A DNA stretch of 64,000 nucleotides from Thermoanaerobaculales bacterium (GTDB taxonomy: Bacteria; Acidobacteriota; Thermoanaerobaculia; Thermoanaerobaculales; Sulfomarinibacteraceae): the NCBI GenBank assembly GCA_035358815.1, contig DAOPQC010000001.1, positions 704,507 to 768,506 of the forward strand. The letters run 5' to 3'. The notes below the pieces were generated by a model. That model searched no databases, was not told the origin of the DNA, and was given only the letters and a program-made list of their open reading frames with translations. This document shows positions 31,609 through 41,135 of the stretch, in pieces. Both the position numbers and the translations under genes were made by a program. Each line of letters starts with the position of its first letter. Positions within the stretch are counted from its first letter, which is position 1.

Positions 31609-31609
<1 letters not shown>
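30368..31609 (+). CDS. pdhC: Dihydrolipoamide acyltransferase (E2) of 2-oxoacid dehydrogenase
   Basis: A 413-residue E2 core protein. Residues 1-78 are one lipoyl domain with the lipoylated Lys in VETDKAVVE. After an Ala/Pro-rich linker comes the peripheral-subunit-binding domain (TPRTRALARKLGVDMTTVRGSGAGGRITDEDV). A second Ala/Pro linker leads to the acyltransferase domain, with SFDHRYIDGAAGARF carrying the catalytic His and Asp. It forms the oligomeric core and transfers the acyl group to CoA. The E3 start overlaps its stop. Confidence 0.93.
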
Positions 31610-33024
<1,415 letters not shown>

Positions 33025-33063
33025 GTGGCACGCGGCGCACGTCAGGTCGAGCGCGCGCCACTT

Positions 33064-33210
33064 CGTTCCCGTACCCGTTCCCGTGCCCGTTCCCGAACGC
33101 TTGCGAGCTGGCGCCACTTGCTGGGCATAGCCCGTCGGAGGTGAATGGACTGGGTGTTTGGGACCACGCTCTCCGGGAACGGGAACGGGAACGGGAGCGG
33201 GAACGGGCGC
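33064..33210. repeat. Facing hexamer arrays after the dehydrogenase operon
   Basis: C-rich arm 33064-33099 and G-rich arm 33175-33210, each about six hexamer units, with a 75-bp loop. It is the most symmetric pair in the window. Position after the E3 stop would allow it to act as a 3'-end structure. Confidence 0.75.
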
Positions 33211-33309
33211 AAGAGACGTGACACGGCGGGCACCGCGCGGTCGGTGGGTCCATGTGAGAATCGCATCAGGAGTGGGTGACCCGCTCACGGCTGTCATTGG
33301 AGGCACGAC

Positions 33310-33672
33310 ATGACCCACCGGACCTACCGGGAGTTCACCGACGAGCGCGAGAAGCTGAACGAGCTGGTGCTTGAGAAAGCCAACCTCGAGATCAAGCGCT
33401 TCTTCAGCCTCGACAGCCAGGCCTACCGCGACGGCGAGCTGCCGGCCAGGACCAAGGAGATGCTCGGTTTGGTGGCGTCGCTGGTGCTGCGCTGCGACGA
33501 CTGCATCGCCTACCACGTCGGCCGCTGCCGCGAGCAGGGCGTCAGCGACGCCGAGCTCCAGGAGGTGCTGGCCATCGGCCTGGTGATCGGCGGCTCGATC
33601 GTGATCCCCCACCTGCGGCGCGCCGTTCGCACCTGGGAAGAGACGGCGGGAAGCGAGACTGCGGCCCCCTGA
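33310..33672 (+). CDS. AhpD-like / carboxymuconolactone decarboxylase family protein
   Basis: A 120-residue helical protein with the CMD/AhpD signature RCDDCIAYHVGRC (residues about 61-73): CxxC plus His as in the peroxidase partner AhpD, which reduces AhpC using lipoyl-E2. GGAGG lies before the ATG. Its position next to a complete E2/E3 operon is notable, because AhpD works with those very subunits in mycobacteria. A disulfide-reductase role is thus likely, but that link is inference. Confidence 0.85.
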   Translation: MTHRTYREFTDEREKLNELVLEKANLEIKRFFSLDSQAYRDGELPARTKEMLGLVASLVLRCDDCIAYHVGRCREQGVSDAELQEVLAIGLVIGGSIVIPHLRRAVRTWEETAGSETAAP

Positions 33673-34201
33673 TGGGGCTCCGGCGCACCTCCATCCGAGT
33701 TGAACCGCTGAGAGCGCGGAGACCACGGAGGAGGGCAGCTCAGATGGGCGACTCAGCGCTCTCTGCGACCTCCGCGGTTCAGATGAACCCATGGCTCTGG
33801 GCTTGACGACGTTGAGAAGTCGGACACCTCGGAGCGACTTTCAAAGACCCCAATGCCTGGCTGCGGCCCCCTGAGCGGGCGCCGGCGCACCTCCATCCGA
33901 GTTGAACCGCTAAGGGCACGGAGACCGCGGAGGTGGGCAGTTCAGATGGGCGACTCAGCGCCCTCTGCGGCCTTCGCGGTTCGGATGAACCCCCTGCTCC
34001 GGGCTTGACGAAGTTGGGAAGTCGGACACCTCGGAGCGACTTTCAAAGATCCCAATGCCTGGCTGCGGCCCCCTGATCGGGCCCCGGCGCACCTCCATCC
34101 GAGTTGAACCGCTGAGAGCGCGGAGACCACGGAGGAGGGCAGCTCAGATGGACGACTCAGCGCCCTTTGCGACCTTCGCAGTTCGGATGAACTCGCTGCT
34201 C
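33661..34201. repeat. 202-bp tandem repeat (2.7 copies) containing TTGAACCGC inverted arms
   Basis: Copies begin at 33661, 33863 and 34065, exactly 202 bp apart; the last is cut at about 34201. In each unit the arms face each other (TTGAACCGCTGAGAGCGCGG... and ...CGACCTCCGCGGTTCA), the same arm type as flanks the GxxExxY gene. The first unit begins in the last codons of the AhpD-like gene. No protein can be supported in 33673-34456. Confidence 0.85.
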
Positions 34202-34322
34202 GATTTCCCAATTGCCTGCGGAGAGGAGAACGGAAGAGGCGCCCCCCCAGTCCGCACATTTCACGGCGGCTTGTCACGGCAAAGCTGAAAGCGAAGCTGG
34301 AAGCCGAAGGACGAAGCCGGAT

Positions 34323-34395
34323 CCGTTCCCGTTCCCGTTCCCGAGTGAAGCCCCGTCGCTGTGACGGTCCAGTTCGGAGACGGAGACGGACCGGG
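34323..34395. repeat. C-rich hexamer array with degenerate partner
   Basis: 34323-34343 is three CGTTCC-type units. A degenerate G-rich partner (GGAGACGGAGACGGACCGGG) is at 34376-34395. Lies upstream of tdk. Confidence 0.55.
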
Positions 34396-34456
34396 TCACG
34401 CCGTTCCTCGTCGCTGGACGCTGCGCTAAGCTGTACGGCGGAGTTTCGCTGCTGCC

Positions 34457-35068
34457 ATGAACCAAGATCGCCCCGGCGCCGGATGGATCGAGGTCGTCAC
34501 CGGGCCCATGTTCTCGGGCAAGTCCGAGGAGCTGATCCGCCTGCTGCGGCGGGCGGCGATCGCCCGCCAGCGGGTCGAGGTCTTCAAGCCGGCGCTCGAC
34601 AACCGCTTCGGCACCAAGGACGTGGTGTCGCACTCGCAGTGGCGCATCCCGTGCGAGGTGGTGGAGCGCGCCGGGGAGATCCTCAACCGGCTCGATCCGC
34701 GGACCGAGGTGGTCGGGGTCGACGAGGCCCAGTTCTTCGACGACGACCTGCCGCGGGTGTGCAGCCGTCTGGCCACGTCCGGCAAGCGGGTGATCGTGGC
34801 CGGCCTCGACATGGACTACCGTGGGGTCCCCTTCGGCCCGATGCCGACGATCCTGGCGATCGCCGAGAAGGTCGAGAAGCTCAGCGCCATCTGCTCGCGC
34901 TGCGGGGCGCCGGCCGCCTACACCCAGCGCCTGACCGCGTCGGCGGAGCGGGTGGTCGTGGGCGCGGCCGACGTCTACGAGGCGCGTTGCCGGCTCTGCC
35001 ATGAGCCCGACGGCGCGGCGCGGAAGGCCGAGCCATGGCTGTTTCCCCCAACGCCCGGCACGCCATGA
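34457..35068 (+). CDS. tdk: Thymidine kinase (type II)
   Basis: A 203-residue salvage enzyme that phosphorylates thymidine with ATP. GPMFSGKS (residues 16-23) is the P-loop, DEAQFF (89-94) the Mg/catalytic region, and Cys146, Cys149, Cys178 and Cys181 form the structural zinc site of the lasso domain. Length fits the family. Possible upstream GGAG but no strong RBS. It stands alone between repeats and a cytochrome gene. Confidence 0.95.
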   Translation: MNQDRPGAGWIEVVTGPMFSGKSEELIRLLRRAAIARQRVEVFKPALDNRFGTKDVVSHSQWRIPCEVVERAGEILNRLDPRTEVVGVDEAQFFDDDLPRVCSRLATSGKRVIVAGLDMDYRGVPFGPMPTILAIAEKVEKLSAICSRCGAPAAYTQRLTASAERVVVGAADVYEARCRLCHEPDGAARKAEPWLFPPTPGTP

Positions 35069-35175
35069 CCGTATCAGTAGAGTGAGACCGGGCGTCCGGA
35101 GGTGACCGGCGGCCGGCTCTCATCGGCGTTGGAGGGGGTCGAGCGCGCTCACGACGGAGAGGCGCCGTGACGCGA

Positions 35176-35204
35176 TTGACACAATCGTCACAACATGGTC
35201 CAAT
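35176..35204 (+). promoter_or_regulatory. Sigma70-type promoter of the cytochrome gene
   Basis: Perfect -35 TTGACA (35176-35181), 17-bp spacer, -10 TCCAAT (35199-35204, 4/6). The gene's AAGGAGG (35246-35252) and ATG follow about 50 bp on. Confidence 0.5.
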
Positions 35205-35259
35205 CGGCTGTCACGAGCGCCGCCGACTGCGGCGGCGCGCGGGCAAAGGAGGGAATCGA

Positions 35260-35733
35260 ATGAAGGTCAAGATCGCTTTCGGGCTCGTCGTGCTGGCGGC
35301 GGTGGTGATGGTCGGGGTCTATGCCTCGGCTCAGGATCACGCCTATGTCGGCGCCGACAAGTGCAAGATGTGCCACAAGGTGCAGCACGCCTCCTGGGAG
35401 GCGACCACTCACGCCAAGGCGCTAGACGCCGCCAAGGCGTCCACCGAGCGTCCCTACGACGCGACCTGCGCGAAGTGCCACGCCACGAACGGTGACGAGG
35501 CGATGTCGGGTGTGCAGTGCGAGGCCTGCCACGGGCCGGGCAACGACTACCGCAAGATGAGCATCATGAAGGACCAGGCGGCGGCGATCGCGAACGGCCT
35601 CGTCATCCCGACCCAGGCGACCTGCGACGGCTGCCACACCGGCGCCGACCACGCCAAGAAGGTCTCGTTCGCGGACAACAAGACCAACAAGGCGGCGATC
35701 CACGAGTTCAAGCCCGCGGGCGCCACCGAGTAG
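35260..35733 (+). CDS. Periplasmic tetrahaem c-type cytochrome
   Basis: A 157-residue exported protein with four CxxCH haem sites: CKMCH (35-39), CAKCH (70-74), CEACH (87-91) and CDGCH (122-126). The first 24 residues form a signal peptide cut near ASAQ. The layout and the opening YVGADKCKMCH resemble the cytochrome c554-like family. Extra His residues (Tyr-Ser-type WEATTHAKAL) may give bis-His ligation. It should carry electrons in the periplasm to an unknown partner. ATG 35260 is supported by AAGGAGG 7 nt upstream. Confidence 0.9.
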   Translation: MKVKIAFGLVVLAAVVMVGVYASAQDHAYVGADKCKMCHKVQHASWEATTHAKALDAAKASTERPYDATCAKCHATNGDEAMSGVQCEACHGPGNDYRKMSIMKDQAAAIANGLVIPTQATCDGCHTGADHAKKVSFADNKTNKAAIHEFKPAGATE

Positions 35734-35757
35734 CCACTCTGTCTTCTGTTCGTATCC

Positions 35758-35781
35758 GGCGCGGCTTCGGCCGCGCCTTTT
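35758..35781 (+). terminator. Rho-independent terminator of the cytochrome gene
   Basis: Perfect stem GGCGCGGC / GCCGCGCC with a TTCG tetraloop, then TTTT, 24 nt after the stop codon. Confidence 0.9.
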
Positions 35782-35831
35782 GCCATCAACCGCCGGTGAT
35801 ATGCCCCGCGTACCGACGGTGGTTGATGGCA
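35781..35831. repeat. 15-bp inverted repeat after the terminator
   Basis: TGCCATCAACCGCCG (35781-35795) and CGGTGGTTGATGGCA (35817-35831) pair with one mismatch over a 21-nt loop, ending 16 nt before the metallo-hydrolase start. It could be a second terminator, an operator, or a small extragenic palindrome. Confidence 0.6.
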
Positions 35832-35847
35832 GTGGCAGAATCGCGCG

Positions 35848-36669
35848 ATGCTCGAGACATCCACGCACGGTGAGATCACGCGCATCTGGATGGCCCGCAG
35901 CTTCGGGGGCCGATCGCTGCACTCGGTGTCGGCCTACCTGCTCGGCGACACCCTGGTCGACTCCGGCTGCCCGGCCACCGCGGACGAGCTCGCCGACTGG
36001 TGCCGCCACCGCGGTGTGCGGCGAGTCGTGCACACGCACCACCACGAGGACCACACCGGAGGCGATGCCGCGCTGGTCGCCCGGCTGGGCCTCGAGATCC
36101 GGGCGCCGGCGGACACCGTGCCGATCCTGGGCCGCTTCTACCGCCTGCCGTGGTACCGGCGGCTGGTGTGGGGGCAGCCGCAGAGCGCGGCCGCACGGCC
36201 GTTCGGGGACGTGGTCCAGGTCGGCGACGCCGCGTTCCAGGCGATCCCGACCCCGGGGCACGCCGCGGACCACCGCTGCCTCTATGACCCGCAGCGGCGT
36301 TGGCTGTTCAGCGGCGACCTCTACATCAGCCCCCGCGTCACCCACGTCCGGAGGTCGGAGGACGCCGCGACCATCCTGACGTCGCTGCGACGGCTCCTGG
36401 AGCTGGACCCCGTGCTCATGATCTGCTCGCACGCCGGCTTCGTCGCGGACGCGCGCGGCGCCCTCGCCCGTCGAATCGCGTTCTGGGAGGAGCTCGCCGC
36501 GAAGGCGGCCTCGCTCGCCGCTGCCGGCTGCTCGTCCCGCGCCATCCGGCGCCGGCTGCTCGGCCGGGAAGGCGCGATGAAGCTGCTCAGCTGCGGCGAT
36601 TTCTCGAAGGCCAACCTGATCCGCTCGCTGCTGGCAATGGCCGGGGGAGGCGCCCGTGCACTCGTTTGA
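35848..36669 (+). CDS. Metallo-beta-lactamase-fold hydrolase
   Basis: A 273-residue MBL-fold protein. THHHEDHTGG (residues about 63-72) is the zinc-binding HxHxDH motif, TPGHAADH supplies the next His, SGDLY the bridging Asp, and ICSHAG the last His. No signal peptide, so cytoplasmic. Glyoxalase II, RNase or other thioester hydrolase roles are possible. The gene at 36656 overlaps its 3' end by 14 nt. Confidence 0.85.
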   Translation: MLETSTHGEITRIWMARSFGGRSLHSVSAYLLGDTLVDSGCPATADELADWCRHRGVRRVVHTHHHEDHTGGDAALVARLGLEIRAPADTVPILGRFYRLPWYRRLVWGQPQSAAARPFGDVVQVGDAAFQAIPTPGHAADHRCLYDPQRRWLFSGDLYISPRVTHVRRSEDAATILTSLRRLLELDPVLMICSHAGFVADARGALARRIAFWEELAAKAASLAAAGCSSRAIRRRLLGREGAMKLLSCGDFSKANLIRSLLAMAGGGARALV

Positions 36670-36955
36670 GGTCCTCGACTCGACGCCGGAGAGCTTCGTC
36701 CGTGCCGTCAACCAGGCGCTCGCGGCGCGCGGCCTCGAGGAGCATTGCAGCGTCAGCTATGGCGAAGGCGAGATCGTGGCGCGGATCAGCTGGCTCGGCA
36801 CCTCGGAGCTCCGGTACCGGACGCGCACGGTCGCCGCCGGGTTCCTGGCGGAGCTCGAACGCCAGCAGGTGGCGGCGCTGCACGCCGCGTTCCAGGGTCG
36901 CTTCGAGGGGCGATTCGAGGACGTCCTCGCCGAGGTCGGTGCACGCCTGATCTGA
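36656..36955 (+). CDS. Small protein of unknown function
   Basis: A 99-residue soluble protein starting at GTG 36656 inside the end of the MBL-fold gene, so probably translationally coupled. GGGGGAGG lies upstream. It looks alpha/beta (MHSFEVLDSTPESFVRAVNQAL; VSYGEGEIVARISWLG). No family recognised; a partner of the metallo-hydrolase is a guess based on the overlap. Confidence 0.6.
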   Translation: MHSFEVLDSTPESFVRAVNQALAARGLEEHCSVSYGEGEIVARISWLGTSELRYRTRTVAAGFLAELERQQVAALHAAFQGRFEGRFEDVLAEVGARLI

Positions 36956-37027
36956 GCGCGTCGTCCGGAAGAGCCGGTTGTCGTCAGCCTGCCGAGGGCC
37001 CACGCCCTGGCCGGCAACCTCGAGCGC

Positions 37028-37585
37028 TCACTCGCTCCCGGCGGTCGCCGTTCCAGCCGTCCCCTCCAGCTCGCCGAGGATCTCGAGCAGCTGCTGCACC
37101 CGGACGCTCGAGTCGCCGGCCGCCGGGTAACGGTAGCTGATGGTGAGCAGCCGGCTGGAGGCCGGATGCTGGAGGACGACCACCGTCTCCTCGACGAGGT
37201 CGGTCCCGGCGAGGAAGCGGCCGCGCGAGTAGAAGGCCTTGCCGTGCGGGGTCAGCAGCTCCTGGCCGCCCTTGTACTCGGCCCCCGGCATCCCCTCGAC
37301 CTGGCTCTGGTGACGATGGACCGCCGCCACCAGGTTGACCTCCGGCTCCTCGTCACCGACGGCGAACACGATCCGTCCGCCGACCTTGGCCTCGGCCGGC
37401 ACCAGCTCGAGCCCCCGGCTGTCGTTCACCGCGACCTCGAAGTCCGCCGGCAGCGACGCCAGGCGGATCGCGAGCACCTCGCTCGACACGCTGGGATCGG
37501 CGGGCGGCGGCGGCTCCTTGGCCGGCCCGCAGGCCGCGGCGAGGACGCTGGTGAGGACAACGAGAAGCAGGCGAGAGGTTCGCAT
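37028..37585 (-). CDS. Lipoprotein of unknown function
   Basis: A 185-residue predicted lipoprotein: hydrophobic signal and lipobox SVLAAAC, with lipid on about Cys19, then a Pro-rich spacer (PAKEPPPPADPSVS). The folded part appears mixed alpha/beta (GGRIVFAVGDEEPEVNLVAAVHRHQ). AAGGAGG precedes the ATG at good spacing. It is 17 nt downstream of the zinc-ribbon gene and likely in the same transcript. Function unknown. Confidence 0.7.
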   Translation of the reverse strand: MRTSRLLLVVLTSVLAAACGPAKEPPPPADPSVSSEVLAIRLASLPADFEVAVNDSRGLELVPAEAKVGGRIVFAVGDEEPEVNLVAAVHRHQSQVEGMPGAEYKGGQELLTPHGKAFYSRGRFLAGTDLVEETVVVLQHPASSRLLTISYRYPAAGDSSVRVQQLLEILGELEGTAGTATAGSE

Positions 37586-37602
37586 CTGCGGCCTCCTTGG
37601 GG

Positions 37603-38559
37603 CTACTGGACGCTGGCCGGGACGGCGAGCGCCTCGCGCAGGTCGACCTGGTGGTCGGTGGCGCAGTGCATGCAACGGAAGCGGTTTCGGTCGCCCTCGA
37701 GCCGGAACTCGAGATCGCGGGCGCCGCACGCTCCGCACATGAAGTTGCGGGCGAACGCCCAGTCCATGACCACTTCCTTCGCGAACCCAGACTCCTTGTC
37801 CAGCTGCCAGGTCAGCGACTTGGCGGTGCCCTCGCCGCTCGGGATCGGCGCGCGGAACACGAGCTGCATCCTGACCCTTGTCTTTTTGGTGACCAGACCG
37901 CCCCCGAAGTTGACGTCCTCGATCATCTCGTAGGGGATCGACAGCGTCTGCCCCCGGTGGGTCGCGATCATCCGCCGCGACGTCAGCAGGACCGGGCCTT
38001 CCTCGGCGTTCAACCTCAGGAAGGGCAGCTCGCCCACGGCGATCGCCTCGTCGAACCCGGCAGCCGCGTTTGGCGGCAGCGGATGGGTGCTCAGGTAGTG
38101 GTTCGCCCGCTGGTACCACTCCTCCCGGGCCTTGATCGCCTTGCTCAGCGCGTCCTCGAGCCCGCGGTCCTGCTGCATCTGCTGGACCTGCTCGCGCTCG
38201 AACTTGGAGAAGATGAGGCCGCACTTGCCGCACTCGGTGCCGCCCGCAGGCTGGACATAGCCGCAGGACGGGCACGTGTCGGTCGGAGCCAGCTGGCCCG
38301 TGGTGCTGCGCGCCACCGTCGTCGACCGGCGGACCTCGATCAGGGCGCCGGCGTCGCCGAGCGTCCGTGCCACCATCTGCGCCGAGCCCTGGTCGAGCGC
38401 CGAGAACAGCGGCTCGTCGACGGACAGTCGGGGGTCCCGGAACTCGCGCTGCGGCTTGCCGGTCAATCGCGCCATGGCGTTCGCGTAGCGCGACCGGGCG
38501 GCCTCGCCGGGCTTTGTCAAAGCGAGCAGCATGATGTCGAATGAGACCATCTCGTACAT
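37603..38559 (-). CDS. Double zinc-ribbon protein of unknown function
   Basis: A 318-residue cytoplasmic protein with two zinc ribbons: CPSCG...CGKCG (residues about 94-113) and MCGACG...CMHCA (about 276-300). Between them is a region with PH-like beta character (GPVLLTSRRMIATHRGQTLSIPYEMIEDVNFGG), reminiscent of bacterial PH-domain proteins. The N-terminus resembles a proteolysis-adaptor-like region. No catalytic residues visible. Probably co-transcribed with the lipoprotein gene. Confidence 0.7.
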   Translation of the reverse strand: MYEMVSFDIMLLALTKPGEAARSRYANAMARLTGKPQREFRDPRLSVDEPLFSALDQGSAQMVARTLGDAGALIEVRRSTTVARSTTGQLAPTDTCPSCGYVQPAGGTECGKCGLIFSKFEREQVQQMQQDRGLEDALSKAIKAREEWYQRANHYLSTHPLPPNAAAGFDEAIAVGELPFLRLNAEEGPVLLTSRRMIATHRGQTLSIPYEMIEDVNFGGGLVTKKTRVRMQLVFRAPIPSGEGTAKSLTWQLDKESGFAKEVVMDWAFARNFMCGACGARDLEFRLEGDRNRFRCMHCATDHQVDLREALAVPASVQ

Positions 38560-38830
38560 CAGTCGACCCCCGGTTGTCTCGCGACCGTGCAGTCGGCGTC
38601 GCCCGAGGCCGGCGAGCCGTCCCCCTGCACGCCAAGTCTAGCACCGAGGCTTTGGCGAGCGTCGGCTGGACCGGCGTCCCATGGTCGCCGCCTGTGGGTG
38701 GGGAGGCCCGACGTGGATGACCATCGCGGCGCCGGCAACTGCAGCCGGGCGATGCGCGGTGACGAGGGGCAGCCGTGCGCCCGTCTCGAGCGAGGCCGGC
38801 CGCGGAGCGCGCGTAGAATAGGGGCCCAGG

Positions 38831-39970
38831 ATGAGGGCTCGTCTTGTCGTCGTGGTGCTGGCCGTGGTGGCGCTCCTCGCGCATGCCGCGGGCGCCGTCG
38901 AGCCCTCCGGCGAGCAGCTCGCAGCGGTGCGGGCGCGGATCCGCTCGCTGGAGTCCCAGCTCCAGCGCCTTGAGGCGGAGACCTCCGCGGTGGCACGCGA
39001 GCAGGAGGTGCTGGCCGCCGAGCTCGACCTGGCCGAGGCCAGAGTCCGCGAGAACGAGCTGGTCCTCGGCCAGAGCCGCAGCGAGGCCGACCGGCTGCGG
39101 GCGGAGACCGCTGCGCTGGCCGAGGAGCTCGTCGCCAGGCGGGCGCTGGTCGCGAAGCACCTCGAGATGACCGCGCTGCTCGGGGCACCCGGGCCGCTCC
39201 AGCTGCTGTTCGACGCGGCGCGCGGCGGCGACCTCGAGGAAGCGGTGTCGACCGTCGCGATGCTGACCGCCGGCCAGGTCCGCCTGCTCGAGGAGTACGA
39301 CCGGCTGTCGGTGCGCCACGCCGAGCGGCTGGCCGAGCTGAGCGTGATCCTGGAGCGTGCCGAGGAGGAGGCCCGTGCCCTCGAGGAGCGGCGCGGCGAG
39401 CTCGAGGCCGTGCAGTCGCGGGTCGACGCGCGGCTGCGGCAGCTGGAGCGAAGCCAGCGCGTGACCGGGGACCGGCTCGACGAGCTGCGGCAGCGCGAGC
39501 AGGCTCTCGGCCGGCTGATGGAGGTGCTCGCGAGCCGCGAGCGGCTCACCGGCAAGGAGGACGTGCGCCGGTACCGCGGGGCGCTACCCTGGCCGGTCGA
39601 GGGCGAGGTGGTGCAGGCGTTCGGCCGCCACTACCTGCCCAAGTACGCCACCTACACCGTCTGCAACGGCCTGCGCTTCGAGGCGCCGAGCGGCGCGCCG
39701 GTGCTGGCGGTGTTCCCGGGGATCGTGGCATACGCACAGCACTTCAAGGGTTATGGCAACATGGTGGTGATCGACCACGGCAACGAGGTGTACTCGCTGG
39801 CCGCGGGGCTGGCGGCCATCCACGTCCGGGTCGACCAGCGCGTGTCGATGGGCACCCGGGTCGGCCTGGCGACGCCGGCCGATGGCGAGGGGAACGTCTA
39901 CTTCGAGATACGCGCCGCCGGGGCCCCCCAGGACCCGCGGCGCTGGCTGCAGCTCGCGGAGGATCGATGA
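38831..39970 (+). CDS. EnvC-like murein hydrolase activator (degenerate LytM)
   Basis: A 379-residue exported protein. A signal peptide (1-22) is followed by about 210 residues of coiled coil (RARIRSLESQLQRLEAETSAVA...), then a LytM/M23 domain from about 255 (ALPWPVEGEVVQAFGRHYLP...GNMVVIDHG...YFEIR). The zinc-binding HxxxD is missing, since the segment after FGRH reads YLPKYATYTVCNG, and the HxH is replaced by AAIHV. It is therefore likely an activator of amidases, like EnvC, not an active endopeptidase. TAGAAT lies 11 nt before the ATG. It overlaps the next gene by 4 nt. Confidence 0.82.
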   Translation: MRARLVVVVLAVVALLAHAAGAVEPSGEQLAAVRARIRSLESQLQRLEAETSAVAREQEVLAAELDLAEARVRENELVLGQSRSEADRLRAETAALAEELVARRALVAKHLEMTALLGAPGPLQLLFDAARGGDLEEAVSTVAMLTAGQVRLLEEYDRLSVRHAERLAELSVILERAEEEARALEERRGELEAVQSRVDARLRQLERSQRVTGDRLDELRQREQALGRLMEVLASRERLTGKEDVRRYRGALPWPVEGEVVQAFGRHYLPKYATYTVCNGLRFEAPSGAPVLAVFPGIVAYAQHFKGYGNMVVIDHGNEVYSLAAGLAAIHVRVDQRVSMGTRVGLATPADGEGNVYFEIRAAGAPQDPRRWLQLAEDR

Positions 39971-41100
39971 GGAAGCTCCGGATCGCCCTGATGGCGCTGT
40001 CGCTGCTGACCGTGCTGGCGTTCAGCGGCATGCTGGCGGCCGGCCGGGACGACTCCGAGGGCCTCTATCGCGCCCTCGGCAACCTGGCCGAGGTGGTCCA
40101 CCTGATCCGCACCGAGTATGTCGACGAGCTCAACGACGAGGCGCTGTCGCTGTCGCTGGATGCCGGCATCGTCGAGTCGGTCGACCGCTGGGCGGCGGTG
40201 CTGCCGGCGGGCTCGGCCGACCGCTACCGGGAGCTCGTGGGCGCGGCGCCCGCGTACGGGCTGGTGCTCGGGGCGCGCCTCGGCTCGGCCGCGGTCCGGC
40301 AGGCGATCCCCGGCTCGCCGGCAGCCGCCGCGGCCCTCGAGGCCTGGGAGGTGATCGAGCGCGTCGATGGCGTCAACACCCGCGGCCGCCCGCTGTGGCA
40401 GCTCCGGCTCGAGCTGCGCGACAAGGAGGCGGCCGGGGCCGCGGTCGAGCTGACGGTCGTCGACAAGCGGGTCGACCAGCGGCGCGAGGTCGTGCTGCAG
40501 CCCGCGACGTGGTCGCCGAGGGCGGGCTCGCTCGAGCTGACCGGCGGCGTTGCCGTCATTCGCGTCGACAGCCTGCCGGCGGGCGCCGCGGACCAGATCC
40601 GCGAGCTCGTTCCGGGTGCGGGACCGGTCGTGCTCGACCTGCGAAACCTGGCGTGGGGCTTCGAGGAGCAGGCGATCGCGGTCGCGGACCTGTTCGTGGA
40701 CCAGGGAGCGCTCGGCGGCTGGAGCGGCCGCCGGGCCGGCGCGCAGGCCTTCGCGGCCACGACAGGCTCGCTGACCGCCCGCTCGCCGGTGGTGATGATC
40801 GGTCCGGAGACCGAGGGCGTGGGTGAGATCCTGGCGGCGGCCCTTCAGCGAGGAGCCGAAAGCCCCCTCGTCGGCGGTCGCACCGCTGGCCATGCGCCGC
40901 ACATGCAGTTCGTCGAGGACGGCGACGTCACCCTGTGGCTGCCGGTCGGCAAGTGGCAGCGGGCGGACGGCGAGCCGATCAACGACAACGGTGTCGAGCC
41001 GGACGAGGCGGTGGAGGCCGCTGGCGAGGACGAGGGCGGCGATCCGGTCCTCGAGCGCGCGCTCGAGCTGGCGGCGGAGCCGGTCGAGCAGGCTGCTTGA
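39967..41100 (+). CDS. S41 C-terminal-processing-peptidase-like protein, catalytic residues lost
   Basis: A 377-residue exported protein with a signal anchor (1-24), a PDZ-like region (about 95-180, YGLVLGARLG...GSPAAAAALEAWEVIERVDGV) and an S41 domain. Aligning the CtpA motif GTASASE with ETEGVGE (281-287) puts Gly284 at the catalytic Ser; the Lys in TFGKG is His309 in RTAGHAPH. Both residues of the Ser-Lys dyad are lost, so it is probably a pseudoprotease that binds peptides or scaffolds the EnvC-like partner. The EnvC-CtpA-YibQ order is conserved in many bacteria. Confidence 0.8.
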   Translation: MRKLRIALMALSLLTVLAFSGMLAAGRDDSEGLYRALGNLAEVVHLIRTEYVDELNDEALSLSLDAGIVESVDRWAAVLPAGSADRYRELVGAAPAYGLVLGARLGSAAVRQAIPGSPAAAAALEAWEVIERVDGVNTRGRPLWQLRLELRDKEAAGAAVELTVVDKRVDQRREVVLQPATWSPRAGSLELTGGVAVIRVDSLPAGAADQIRELVPGAGPVVLDLRNLAWGFEEQAIAVADLFVDQGALGGWSGRRAGAQAFAATTGSLTARSPVVMIGPETEGVGEILAAALQRGAESPLVGGRTAGHAPHMQFVEDGDVTLWLPVGKWQRADGEPINDNGVEPDEAVEAAGEDEGGDPVLERALELAAEPVEQAA

Positions 41101-41135
41101 GGGCGCTCGGCACGGCGCGGAAACGGAGTGCACAG

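Noticed and set aside
33661..34201. CRISPR array
   Set aside because: The repeat unit is 202 bp in direct tandem with no spacers and no cas genes nearby.
37028..39319. Minus-strand frame spanning the lipoprotein and zinc-ribbon genes into the EnvC-like gene
   Set aside because: Only its last 185 codons (with RBS and lipobox) are a real gene; the rest is antisense or out of frame.
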